Part shown: in pieces, positions 17,974 through 25,281 of the stretch
How positions within the stretch are numbered: the stretch's first letter is position 1
Layout: each line of letters starts with the position of its first letter
IMG/VR virus record: IMGVR_UViG_3300044613_001473
Span: 1-49,357 of that record
Origin: a virus
Length of the DNA stretch: 49,357 bases
Direction: 5' to 3' (one strand)
Notes under the pieces: generated by a model
What the model was told of the DNA's origin: nothing
What the model saw: only the letters and a program-made list of their open reading frames with translations
Database searches by the model: none
Made by a program: the position numbers and the translations under genes

Positions 17974-18162
17974 ATGAATCAACATTTGGAACTTGGACTT
18001 CTTCGACTTCGTAATCTGATCTGCCAACAGGAGATGTTGGTCGAGGGCGCGAAACGCGAAACGCTCCTTGGAGGATGGACATACAACTGGAACCAGCCTC
18101 ACGCCGAACTGCAAGAGGAAATCGATAATCTGATCGCGGATTTAAAGCATTTGGATGATTAA
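17974..18162 (+). CDS. hypothetical protein (62 aa)
   Basis: A short helical acidic protein (MNQHLELGLLRLRNLICQQE, ending EEIDNLIADLKHLDD), 2 nt after the previous stop. Two helices separated by GGWTYNWNQPH. The local DNA is more GC-rich than its neighbours, as in the later RDEARREVC genes. No function can be assigned. Confidence 0.45.
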   Translation: MNQHLELGLLRLRNLICQQEMLVEGAKRETLLGGWTYNWNQPHAELQEEIDNLIADLKHLDD

Positions 18163-18171
18163 AAGGAATAT

Positions 18172-18513
18172 ATGAGAACCATAATCGCAGGATCAAGAGA
18201 TATAACAGACAAACAATTAGTTGAAACTGCTATATCAAAATCAAAGTTTTTAATCACCGCTGTTGTGTGTGGAGAAGCCCGTGGAGTTGACTCTATTGGT
18301 AAAGATTGGGCAATTAGGAATAATATTCCTGTTCATAGTTTCCCTGCAAATTGGACTTTACATGGAAAAAGTGCAGGATATATTCGTAATGCAGAAATGG
18401 CAGAAAATGCAGATGCACTTATCGCGGTATGGGATGGCAAGTCGCGTGGTACAAAAATGATGATTGATCTTGCACATAAAAAAAATGTTAAAGTATTTGT
18501 TTGGATGGTTTAA
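18172..18513 (+). CDS. YspA-like SLOG family protein (DUF2493)
   Basis: The 113-residue protein matches the compact SLOG/DUF2493 Rossmannoid fold: TIIAGSRDITD (first strand and loop), VVCGEARGVDSIG (GGArGaD-type motif), FPANWTLHGKSAGYIRNAEM and AVWDGKSRGTKMMI. SLOG domains bind nucleotides or nucleotide-derived ligands, and some work as sensors in conflict systems. It has AAAGGAATAT before the ATG. A ligand sensor or nucleotide-processing role beside the phage's NAD+ salvage genes is speculative. Confidence 0.8.
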   Translation: MRTIIAGSRDITDKQLVETAISKSKFLITAVVCGEARGVDSIGKDWAIRNNIPVHSFPANWTLHGKSAGYIRNAEMAENADALIAVWDGKSRGTKMMIDLAHKKNVKVFVWMV

Positions 18514-18515
18514 AT

Positions 18516-19271
18516 ATGGATGTAACATATTCTTATAAAAACAAAATGAGTGATGGTGCAAATAAACTCATTAATAATATTATTTTCAGTGTTTCACCAA
18601 CGCCAAAGTGGGCATATTGTGCGGGTGGTGCTATAGACACGAAAGTTTTTCCTATTAATGATTCAGATTTGACTAAATCTAGAGTCATGGTTCCTCTTTC
18701 TTTGGATTACGATGACCCTGATTATCGTTATTTTTCTAGTAATAAAGATATAAAACTAATGAAAGTAGAGTATTATGAGTGTTATTTACAAAAGATTTCT
18801 AGACTTGTGTATCATACAATCAGAGATAGCATTTATCTTTATGATGTCACCTTTATAGATAGTAGTTTTTTGTTATATTCTGATGTTCAACGAATTCCAT
18901 CTAAAAATCCACAGATCTACGAGATGTGTTGGTATGGTCGTGAGATCTATAAGATAGATCAAAGAGTTAATACAAACGATAACTTTGCAGAGAACATACC
19001 ACAAGAAAGCATCAAGACCGTGGAACCAAAACCAAGTAAAACAGAATCAAATAATGTGTGTGGGTATTCTTACTTTGTGGATCATCTTTCTGCTTTGAGT
19101 ATTCAAAAGGACTACAACAAAGAGAAAAACAGAATGGTTCGTTTGAATATTAAGGAAAATACGGATCATAATTCTATACAGAGCGTTACCATTTCCGACA
19201 AAGAAACCTTGAAGGATATTATCATGAGACTAAGAGAAATGGAAAGTTGGATGGGGGAAGATAAGCGATGA
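18516..19271 (+). CDS. hypothetical protein (251 aa)
   Basis: The start at 18516 lies 2 nt after the SLOG gene. The sequence is mixed alpha/beta: residues 1-45 include GANKLINNIIFSVSPTPKWA, the middle has aromatic-rich strands (YYECYLQKISRLVYHTIRD) and an IYEMCWYGREIY segment, and the C-terminus is a charged helix. It resembles uncharacterised proteins of T4-like phage early regions, but I do not recognise a family. Overlaps the next start by 4 nt. Confidence 0.45.
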   Translation: MDVTYSYKNKMSDGANKLINNIIFSVSPTPKWAYCAGGAIDTKVFPINDSDLTKSRVMVPLSLDYDDPDYRYFSSNKDIKLMKVEYYECYLQKISRLVYHTIRDSIYLYDVTFIDSSFLLYSDVQRIPSKNPQIYEMCWYGREIYKIDQRVNTNDNFAENIPQESIKTVEPKPSKTESNNVCGYSYFVDHLSALSIQKDYNKEKNRMVRLNIKENTDHNSIQSVTISDKETLKDIIMRLREMESWMGEDKR

Positions 19272-20026
19272 CAGAAAAAGAAATTGATGAAGCCATCAAA
19301 GATATAGAGTTGCATGGTGCTTTTTATGATATGACTGAAAAAAGCATTAATATAATTAAAAAACTCCTTCAGCAGAGAGACGATGCTCGTCGTGAAGTCT
19401 GTGTCTATGAAGCGGTAGAAAGAAATCGTGGAAAGATAGTTCAGACTGATGATATTGCAGAGGAGAGGGGATGGCAATATCTTTACGACAAAGATGTTAT
19501 TCCTTCTACCCAAGGATGTAATAGTGATGATGTGTGTCCATTCTGTACAAAGATGACAAATTCGTTTGCTGCGAATCCTTCGGACTGGGCTGTGACTTTG
19601 CCGATTGACGGAAACGGCAGGACCAACAAATGCCATGTCGGATGCGTGATGCAGAAGATTAACGCGGCGAACTCAGTGGCTTCGGCTAGGTTGGCTGCTT
19701 TGAAGACGGTGCAAGACATCGGTCAGGAGATTGATCCTGCCCACGACAACCTTGCGCTCACCCCGCAGCCGATCTCCACCGCTCCGAAGGACGAAACCCC
19801 GATCCTCGTATGGGACAGGGAGTGGAACGCATGGGTGGCGGCGAGGTGGCTTGACGGCAGTTGGTACGGCGACCATGAGCGTTTGTGGAAAGGCAACTGT
19901 CTAGACAAAGGAAACCCACAATGGTGGCTCCCGATGCCACCTGAGCCTACCAAGATGGCGAAGGAACCACCCGCACATGTTGGTCCGATGGTGAATGCAC
20001 CGAATTTCGTAGTGGAGGAAGAATGA
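19268..20026 (+). CDS. chimeric protein: RDDARREVC module plus DUF551-like C-terminus
   Basis: The 252-residue protein has an AT-rich N-terminal part (residues 1-95) with an RDDARREVCVYEA helix and AEERGWQYLYD, a module shared with ORFs at 20542 and 23724. A Cys pair (CPFC) and CHVGC follow, which could bind zinc. Residues about 165-235 (QPISTAPKDETPILVWDREW, then PQWWLPMPPEP) match the DUF551 pattern common in enteric phages. The second half is clearly more GC-rich than the rest, suggesting a recombinant origin. Confidence 0.55.
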   Translation: MTEKEIDEAIKDIELHGAFYDMTEKSINIIKKLLQQRDDARREVCVYEAVERNRGKIVQTDDIAEERGWQYLYDKDVIPSTQGCNSDDVCPFCTKMTNSFAANPSDWAVTLPIDGNGRTNKCHVGCVMQKINAANSVASARLAALKTVQDIGQEIDPAHDNLALTPQPISTAPKDETPILVWDREWNAWVAARWLDGSWYGDHERLWKGNCLDKGNPQWWLPMPPEPTKMAKEPPAHVGPMVNAPNFVVEEE

Positions 20027-20238
20027 TGAAGAACTATCTGGTGTTTGCAGGATCTAATTACTATCCTATAGGTGGATTTGGAGACTTCATAGGTGGTTAT
20101 TCATCTTTTGAAGAAGCGGATAAAGCAGCCCATTCAGTGGATAATGTGGATTGGCAAGAGATTACCCTTTACGACCAAGAGACAGGAACACATAAGACAT
20201 GGTCGTGGAGTCATTTTGGTAAAAAGTGGGAGGAATAG
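20023..20238 (+). CDS. hypothetical protein (71 aa)
   Basis: Overlaps the previous stop (ATGA-type). A small protein rich in Gly and aromatic residues (YLVFAGSNYYPIGGFGDFIG, then SFEEADKAAHSV), compatible with a compact beta-alpha fold of the type FxxxxEADKAA seen in phage early ORFs. No function known. Confidence 0.5.
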   Translation: MMKNYLVFAGSNYYPIGGFGDFIGGYSSFEEADKAAHSVDNVDWQEITLYDQETGTHKTWSWSHFGKKWEE

Positions 20239-20240
20239 CA

Positions 20241-20549
20241 ATGATGACCAATAGGGTTGCGCTAATGGCGAAGAGGCTACAATACACGGCAAGGTTCAGG
20301 GATGTCCTCTTGGAGAAATCCGTCTTTGATAATCCACATGAGGCATTGGATTCAGTGCTGAAGTTCATGGTCGGAATAGTTGCTAAGTACGAGAGTGAAT
20401 GGGGTGTCCCCGTGTGGAACCTGATCCCGCCTAGCCATGTGGCTGAGATCATCATATTGAGAAAGCGCGGAGAGATTGCCGCAAGATCGGTCGAACCGCT
20501 GTTCGTCTATTTGTGTACGGGAAAGAAACTAGAGGAAAACAATGAATGA
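20241..20549 (+). CDS. hypothetical protein (102 aa)
   Basis: The start at 20241, 2 nt after the previous stop, is preferred over an in-frame upstream codon. The product is basic and helical (RVALMAKRLQYTARFRDVLL), with higher GC than flanking genes. It ends in ATGA-type overlap with 20542. No domain recognised. Confidence 0.45.
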   Translation: MMTNRVALMAKRLQYTARFRDVLLEKSVFDNPHEALDSVLKFMVGIVAKYESEWGVPVWNLIPPSHVAEIIILRKRGEIAARSVEPLFVYLCTGKKLEENNE

Positions 20550-20775
20550 AACTATAAAGAAAATTGACGCTTATCTTGAGCAATTTGTAGGTTCCACGAT
20601 GGAACAGATTATTATGCAGGAAGCGAAGAGGGAGATTGAGAAATTGATCAAGGAGCGCGACGAGGCGCGGCGGGAAGTCTGTGAGTTGTGTACGAAAGGT
20701 GAGTGTATTCCGATCCCGCCAAGGGAGATCGCTGAACAGTTAGGCTGGGACTGCTTCAAGGAGAATAACAAATGA
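20542..20775 (+). CDS. small protein with RDEARREVC/RGW module (77 aa)
   Basis: A helix (TMEQIIMQEAKREIEKLIKE) leads into RDEARREVCELC, a Cys-containing loop with IPIPPREIAEQ, and ends LGWDCFKE. This is almost exactly the C-terminal module of the 23724 ORF (RDEARREVCLARSN, ending RGWNCFDE) and the N-terminal part of 19268. It is a candidate stand-alone copy of the module. Overlaps both neighbours by 4-8 nt. Confidence 0.55.
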   Translation: MNETIKKIDAYLEQFVGSTMEQIIMQEAKREIEKLIKERDEARREVCELCTKGECIPIPPREIAEQLGWDCFKENNK

Positions 20776-21179
20776 ATGAGCAAGATGCAATTGCAAGAAT
20801 CAAAAGACTTTCTGCAAACATCAACTGTGCCGATGAGATTGTAGATCTAATTGAGCGACTGATCAAAGAGCGTGACGAAGCCATCAATAAATACAATGAA
20901 CTCGTAAAGAGTCCTGTTCTTGCATTTGTCAAGAACAAGTGGCTATCTAATGCCACAAGCATTGAAATGGTTTTTACGCATGAGTTTATGCGTGAATGTC
21001 CTGATGTTCTTGTAGAGCAGATCGCATCAGATATCAAACACGCAATGATGACTGAAATGAATAAGAGTTCAACGACAGCAGAATGGACTCCTGTTCGCTT
21101 TGGTTCTGCGTTAAAGAAAACAATGGACAAGTATGAACCCATTATGAAAAAGATTTCTGAATTGGATGGTGAAAAATGA
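20772..21179 (+). CDS. hypothetical protein (135 aa)
   Basis: The N-terminus (DAIARIKRLSANINCADEIV, then LIERLIKERDEAINKYNELV) resembles the helix that precedes the RDEARREVC module, but the Cys part is missing. The rest is helical with no recognised domain. ATGA coupling on both sides. Confidence 0.5.
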   Translation: MNEQDAIARIKRLSANINCADEIVDLIERLIKERDEAINKYNELVKSPVLAFVKNKWLSNATSIEMVFTHEFMRECPDVLVEQIASDIKHAMMTEMNKSSTTAEWTPVRFGSALKKTMDKYEPIMKKISELDGEK

Positions 21180-21397
21180 CAGACAAAGATAAAATTGAAA
21201 TCTTAGAAAAAACAGTGACGGAATTAAAGATTCTATTGGATCATTATCGTGCTATTACTGCTCAGTATGAGAAGTTGTCGAAACCCACATATATTCCTTA
21301 TACTGAACCGTATCGTAAGCAATTGGATCTCCCTTTTTACCCCACCTGGCCAAACATAAAATTGTGTCCTGACACGACATCAAAATCTCATGAATAA
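21176..21397 (+). CDS. hypothetical protein (73 aa)
   Basis: An N-terminal coiled-coil helix (DKIEILEKTVTELKILLDHY) is followed by a Pro/Tyr-rich tail (KPTYIPYTEPYRKQLDLPFY). It overlaps the preceding stop. A peptide-like tail after a coil suggests a small binding protein. Nothing more can be said. Confidence 0.45.
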   Translation: MTDKDKIEILEKTVTELKILLDHYRAITAQYEKLSKPTYIPYTEPYRKQLDLPFYPTWPNIKLCPDTTSKSHE

Positions 21398-21686
21398 CAA
21401 ACCTAACAACGAACCCAATAAAGAAAAAATTCTAAAGTTTTTTCCAGATGGAGAATTTTATACACTTGATGGTTTCGATGAAGCCATAATTGGTATCGCA
21501 TCACAAGCAGGGCAATATTTCCTTGTTGTATATTCTGATCCTAAAATTATTGAAATACTGACCAAGAGGGATGGAATGACTCTTGAAGAAGCAGTAGAAT
21601 ATGCTGAATTTAATATTTTTGGAGCGTATTTTGGTGAAAAAACTCCAATCATAATGACTTCTATGGAGGACATGAATGAATTCTGA
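21390..21686 (+). CDS. hypothetical protein (98 aa)
   Basis: A small acidic alpha/beta protein: FFPDGEFYTLDGFDEAIIGI, YFLVVYSDPKIIEIL, then MTLEEAVEYAEFNIFGAYFG and TPIIMTSM. The pattern (strand, helix, strand, acidic helix, strand) is common in phage proteins described only as conserved hypotheticals. Overlaps both neighbours. Confidence 0.5.
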   Translation: MNNKPNNEPNKEKILKFFPDGEFYTLDGFDEAIIGIASQAGQYFLVVYSDPKIIEILTKRDGMTLEEAVEYAEFNIFGAYFGEKTPIIMTSMEDMNEF

Positions 21687-21933
21687 AGAACCATTTAATC
21701 CAAAAGATAATCAATTTGAGGATGTGTGTATGCGAAACATGTTATATCAAGTTGAAATAATTAAACTCAAGGAAACAATCACCGATCTAGAAAAAAGAAT
21801 CGGTGATGCTTCTATTACTCTATATGATTATGATGGATATTATGATGAGAAAACTAAAAAAGGCAGTGTAGAAGGACTTGCATCTGTGATTAAAGACGCT
21901 TATACTATGCTTCAAGGAAGATTTTGGGAATAA
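21676..21933 (+). CDS. hypothetical protein (85 aa)
   Basis: An acidic helical protein with a coiled segment (MLYQVEIIKLKETITDLEKR). Its stop lies 2 nt before the rtcB start, so the two are probably co-translated from one mRNA. Unknown function. Confidence 0.45.
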   Translation: MNSEEPFNPKDNQFEDVCMRNMLYQVEIIKLKETITDLEKRIGDASITLYDYDGYYDEKTKKGSVEGLASVIKDAYTMLQGRFWE

Positions 21934-21935
21934 TC

Positions 21936-23315
21936 ATGATTACTGGAAAAACATTGATTGATATGGGATACGAACAGGCCAAGTGGTTTGGTGATGTTAT
22001 TAGTTATGCAAATACACACAATCTGACCAATTATCAGATTCATCAATATATTCGACAGTATATTGCTCCAACTATTTCACAGAAGGTATATCCTCCTGAG
22101 AAACCAATCAATTTTCGTAAGTACATTATGGCAGTAACCGAAGATGAAATGGATAATGTTGAGTCTGTGTGTGCTGCCATGAATAATGTTCTTATGACAC
22201 CGACTGCCGTAGATGCTGTTATTATGCCTGATGCGTGTCCTACGGGCAAGGATGAGATTCCTGTCGGTGGTGTTATTGCCACCAAAAATGCAATCCATCC
22301 ACGAATGCATAGTGCTGATATCTGCTGTTCTGTGATGTCAACTGAACTTGGTTATACTGATCCTAAGACGGTTCTTGATGCAGCATTTAAAATCACGCAT
22401 TTTGGTGTTGGTGGTAGAAGCAGAGAGAATCAACTTTGCCCCTTGCCGAGTAAACTCAAGGAAAAGATTGAGTCGAACTCTTTTCTGAATAATCAGAAAA
22501 GTCTTGATTATGCACATTCACACCTTGGTACTCAGGGTGATGGGAATCATTTCCTTTTTGTGGGAGTCAGTAGAAATACTGGACGAACACATATTATCAC
22601 TCATCATGGTAGTCGAGGATTTGGTGCAAATCTATACAAAATTGGTGTTGCCAAGGCAGAATCGATCTGTAAAAATATTGCCCCAACCGTGAATCCTAAG
22701 AATACATGGATTCCTTACGACACTGATGAAGGAAAGGAATATTGGCAAGCCCTACAGATTGTGCGTGAATGGACTAAGTTGAATCATCAGTGCATCCATG
22801 AGGCCGTGGCAAAGAGTGTTTCTGATATCATCCCTGCCCCATGGAATCAATTCTGGAACGAACACAACTTCGTGTTCAAGGATGGAGATATTTTTTATCA
22901 CGCAAAGGGTGCTACACCAATGCTTGATAAGTTTCTTCCCGATTCATACGAAGGTATGCGTTTGATCCCATTGAATATGGGTCAGCCAATTCTTATTGTC
23001 AAGGCACACGATAATAATAACGCCCTTGGATTTGCTCCTCATGGGGCAGGAAGAAATTTCAGCCGTTCACAGCACATGAAGCGGAGTCTTGTCAATAAGA
23101 GTGTCGATGAACTTTTTGTAGAAGAAACCAAGGGTCTTGACATTCGTTTTCATTCTGGTAAAATCGATATCAGTGAACTTCCAAGTGCATATAAGAATGC
23201 TGACAATGTAAAATTTCAGATTGAGTTCTTTGATCTTGCAAATATCGTAGATGAAATTATGCCGTATGGATGTATTATGGCGGGTCATGTTGATCAGCCT
23301 TGGAGAAAAAAATGA
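21936..23315 (+). CDS. rtcB: RtcB-family RNA ligase
   Basis: The 459-residue protein shows the RtcB landmarks: GGVIATKNAIHPRMHSADIC with metal ligands D128 and C131, GTQGDGNHFLFVG, THHGSRGFGANLY, FYHAKGATP and PHGAGRNFSRSQ, where a His in this last motif family accepts GMP. RtcB joins 2',3'-cyclic phosphate or 3'-phosphate ends to 5'-OH ends using GTP and Mn2+, the ends left by anticodon nucleases and toxins. The start at 21936 is chosen over an upstream TTG. Encoded beside a large tRNA array, it probably repairs cleaved tRNAs. Confidence 0.92.
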   Translation: MITGKTLIDMGYEQAKWFGDVISYANTHNLTNYQIHQYIRQYIAPTISQKVYPPEKPINFRKYIMAVTEDEMDNVESVCAAMNNVLMTPTAVDAVIMPDACPTGKDEIPVGGVIATKNAIHPRMHSADICCSVMSTELGYTDPKTVLDAAFKITHFGVGGRSRENQLCPLPSKLKEKIESNSFLNNQKSLDYAHSHLGTQGDGNHFLFVGVSRNTGRTHIITHHGSRGFGANLYKIGVAKAESICKNIAPTVNPKNTWIPYDTDEGKEYWQALQIVREWTKLNHQCIHEAVAKSVSDIIPAPWNQFWNEHNFVFKDGDIFYHAKGATPMLDKFLPDSYEGMRLIPLNMGQPILIVKAHDNNNALGFAPHGAGRNFSRSQHMKRSLVNKSVDELFVEETKGLDIRFHSGKIDISELPSAYKNADNVKFQIEFFDLANIVDEIMPYGCIMAGHVDQPWRKK

Positions 23316-23599
23316 GTAATGATAAAACATTTTGTTTTCGTGAGTTGTGGGTGCATAGTTTTGGTGAGTTGTGGGTGCATAGTCATGCCAACACTGGAGA
23401 TCCTAAAGAAATTGATGTTGTTACTTGGCACGGACCAGTTTATGTGCTTGATTTCATCAGAAATTCGGATATGATCGATACAATCGATATTAATATTCCT
23501 TTGGAAACCTGGGTTGAATGTGAAGTGTCGTGGAGCAATGAGTCAAGTGATCCTAATATTCTTTATGTGACTATTAACCCGAAAGAGGTACATACTTGA
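23312..23599 (+). CDS. hypothetical protein with tandem octapeptide (95 aa)
   Basis: The start at 23312 overlaps the rtcB stop (ATGA). Near the N-terminus an 8-residue unit is duplicated (RELWVHSFGELWVHSHAN) by a 24-bp DNA repeat. The rest is beta-rich (VYVLDFIRNSDMIDTIDINI, ECEVSW). No family recognised. Confidence 0.5.
   Translation: MSNDKTFCFRELWVHSFGELWVHSHANTGDPKEIDVVTWHGPVYVLDFIRNSDMIDTIDINIPLETWVECEVSWSNESSDPNILYVTINPKEVHT
23340..23383 (+). repeat. 24-bp tandem duplication
   Basis: Twenty bases (GTGAGTTGTGGGTGCATAGT) occur at 23340-23359 and again at 23364-23383 without change. Perfect identity suggests a recent slippage event. Confidence 0.85.
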
Positions 23600-23727
23600 G
23601 TTACTACAACGGCAAAAGTTTTGATCAAATGGCAGTGTGCTTCATGGCTCTATTCGCTGGAATATTTGTTGCCATTGGTGTGACTATCGGTCTGGTAGTA
23701 GGATATTTGATCTGGGGGGGAGCATGA
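23596..23727 (+). CDS. small membrane protein (43 aa, TTG start)
   Basis: A TTG codon overlaps the previous stop (TTGA) and has AAAGAGG 7 nt upstream. The product (SYYNGKSFDQMAVCFMALFA, then GIFVAIGVTIGLVVGYLIWG, GA) is a single hydrophobic helix with glycine spacing. It ends in ATGA overlap with the next gene, supporting translation. An internal ATG at 23629 is an alternative start. Possible roles are membrane anchoring or superinfection interference; neither is shown. Confidence 0.55.
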   Translation: MSYYNGKSFDQMAVCFMALFAGIFVAIGVTIGLVVGYLIWGGA

Positions 23728-24185
23728 GAGAAACACCCAGGACGGACAAGGCTGTGTTTCCCGTGGACTACGAGGTGCGCGGTTACGATGGGGAGCCGCA
23801 GTCAGACTACATCGATGTCGTATACGAGGGATTTGCGCGCGAACTGGAGCGCGAACTCGCGCAGCGCACCGCCGCTCTTAATCAAATGACGGTTCACCGC
23901 AATGCGACGATAGAACAACGAGACATCACACAGCAGGTGCTAAACGGTATCACCGTTGCGTTATCTCAACGCACCGCCGACCTCGCGCAGCGCACCGCCG
24001 AACTCGCGCAGCGCACCGCAGAGCGGGACGAGGCGCGGCGGGAGGTGTGCCTCGCCAGATCCAATCCGTTGATCGTAGAGCATCATCTGACGGTCGCTAT
24101 TGAGCGCGGCTGGAACTGCTTTGACGAAAAACAAGAAGCAGATGACAACAATAAACAATGGAGAGAGACAAATGGAAAATATTAA
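23724..24185 (+). CDS. coiled-coil protein with RDEARREVC/RGW module (153 aa)
   Basis: The ATG overlaps the previous stop and has a GGGGGGA site. A hydrophilic head (residues 1-35) is followed by a long coil with heptad-like repeats of AQRTAxL (LAQRTAALNQ, LSQRTADLAQRTAELAQRTA), then RDEARREVCLARSN and AIERGWNCFDE. The module is the same as in 20542 and 19268. The DNA from about 23720 to 24130 is GC-rich (GCGCAGCGCACCGCC-type codons), unlike the surroundings, pointing to a different origin. Confidence 0.6.
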   Translation: MRETPRTDKAVFPVDYEVRGYDGEPQSDYIDVVYEGFARELERELAQRTAALNQMTVHRNATIEQRDITQQVLNGITVALSQRTADLAQRTAELAQRTAERDEARREVCLARSNPLIVEHHLTVAIERGWNCFDEKQEADDNNKQWRETNGKY

Positions 24186-24197
24186 CAAGGATAAACA

Positions 24198-24479
24198 ATG
24201 AACAAAAATAATAAACAAATTTACGAAATCTCTAGATACGGTGATCCTAGATATATTACTGATGTTGGTGGTGGTTGTTTTTTCATTGAAGGAAAAAACA
24301 AGTATGTTCGTGTTGGTGGAACTGATGTGATAGAATATGTCGATTTTGAGGGTGGACCCTTTATTGGCGTTGGTGATTCTTTGTATGAAGACAGAAAGGT
24401 TATTGTGGAATCAATCCAATTTGAAAATAGTGGAAAAGATGATTGGACCAAAATCGCCGTGACGGTTGTTGAGGCTTGA
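24198..24479 (+). CDS. hypothetical protein (93 aa)
   Basis: A beta-rich acidic protein (RYITDVGGGCFFIEG, KYVRVGGTDVIEYVDFEGG, VIVESIQFENSG) with a likely small barrel fold. It returns to the AT-rich composition of the phage. The promoter for the first tRNA pair overlaps its stop. Unknown function. Confidence 0.45.
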   Translation: MNKNNKQIYEISRYGDPRYITDVGGGCFFIEGKNKYVRVGGTDVIEYVDFEGGPFIGVGDSLYEDRKVIVESIQFENSGKDDWTKIAVTVVEA

Positions 24480-24504
24480 CCTAGATATATGTTTGTGGTA
24501 TGAT
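24476..24504 (+). promoter_or_regulatory. sigma70-type promoter for tRNA-Gln/tRNA-Leu
   Basis: TTGACC, 17-nt spacer, TATGAT. The predicted start point (about 24511) lies 6 nt before the mature tRNA-Gln 5' end. Confidence 0.65.
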
Positions 24505-24516
24505 GTGGTAGTAAAA

Positions 24517-24587
24517 TATCCCGTGGTGAAAAGGTATCACAGGAGGCTTTGAACCTCTTTTTCCTAGTTCAAATCTAGGCGGGATAG
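24517..24587 (+). tRNA. tRNA-Gln (UUG)
   Basis: Perfect 7-bp acceptor stem (TATCCCG/CGGGATA), D stem GTGA/TCAC, anticodon arm GGAGG-CTTTGAA-CCTCT giving anticodon TTG, T arm CCTAG-TTCAAAT-CTAGG, discriminator G as in Gln. CCA is not encoded. Confidence 0.92.
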
Positions 24588-24591
24588 TTAC

Positions 24592-24664
24592 GGGGATGTA
24601 GCCCAATGGCAGAGGCATATGACTTAAGATCATATAAGTGTGGGTTCAAGTCCCACCGTCCCTA
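24592..24664 (+). tRNA. tRNA-Leu (UAA), short variable region
   Basis: Acceptor GGGGATG/CGTCCCT, D arm GCC/GGC with a GG-containing loop, anticodon arm TATGA-CTTAAGA-TCATA (anticodon TAA), 5-nt variable region, T arm GTGGG-TTCAAGT-CCCAC, A73. Bacterial tRNA-Leu is normally class II with a long variable arm, which is absent here. Confidence 0.88.
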
Positions 24665-24712
24665 TTGAATAGGCAATTCGCATATATATTAGTAGGAAAG
24701 CGAGTTGCCCTA

Positions 24713-25207
24713 ATGGATACAAATACTAAAACATATGGTAGGCTAAAAAAACTTGGAAAAAATAAATTACAAGAGTTAGCAAATAATTGTAAAAGTTTAG
24801 CAGGACTAATAGAACAATTAGGTTATAGTAAAACTGCTGGTGGAACATTTTCTGTTACTAAAAAATATCTACAACTATATCAGATAGATACATCTCATTG
24901 GACAGGTAGAGCATGGAATAAAGGTCAGAAGTTAAAAGATTGGTCGCAATATGCAAATCATCAAAATTGTAAAAAACATCTAATATCAGAAAGAACCCAT
25001 AGATGTGAATTGTGTGGATTAACAGAATGGCGTGAATCTCCTATCTCGTTGGAAGTTCATCACAAAGATGGTAATAGAACAAATAATGAATACGATAATT
25101 TACAATTACTTTGCCCGAACTGTCATTCTCTGACTGATACTTGGAAAGGTAAAAATATAAAACAAAAGGAAGATAGTATCAGTAATATAATAAATACGCC
25201 AAAGTAG
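24713..25207 (+). CDS. HNH homing-type endonuclease
   Basis: The start at 24713 is preferred over the frame that begins inside tRNA-Leu. The product has 164 residues: an N-terminal helical DNA-binding half (KLGKNKLQELANNCKSLAGL, similar to phage DNA-binding segments), then a zinc-binding HNH core CELCGLTEWRESP, LEVHHKDGNRTNN, LLCPNCHSLTD. It lies between two tRNA genes and its last codons run 10 nt into tRNA-Leu(CAA), a placement typical of mobile endonucleases that target conserved tRNA loci. Confidence 0.85.
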   Translation: MDTNTKTYGRLKKLGKNKLQELANNCKSLAGLIEQLGYSKTAGGTFSVTKKYLQLYQIDTSHWTGRAWNKGQKLKDWSQYANHQNCKKHLISERTHRCELCGLTEWRESPISLEVHHKDGNRTNNEYDNLQLLCPNCHSLTDTWKGKNIKQKEDSISNIINTPK

Positions 25208-25270
25208 ACCAACGGTAGAGTCAGAGATTTCAAAAATCTCGTAGTGTGAGTTCAAATCTCACCTTTGGTA
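25198..25270 (+). tRNA. tRNA-Leu (CAA), short variable region
   Basis: Acceptor GCCAAAG/CTTTGGT, D arm GAC/GTC, anticodon arm GAGAT-TTCAAAA-ATCTC (anticodon CAA), 5-nt variable region, T arm GTGAG-TTCAAAT-CTCAC, A73. As in tRNA-Leu(UAA), the long class II arm is missing. The 5' end overlaps the HNH gene stop. Confidence 0.88.
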
Positions 25271-25281
25271 TTAAGGAAACA

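Noticed and set aside
19673-19953. Reverse-strand ORFs in the GC-rich part of the 19268 gene
   Set aside because: GC-rich DNA has few chance stops. The forward frame shows a family-like motif (PISTAPKDETPILVW) while the reverse frames show none.
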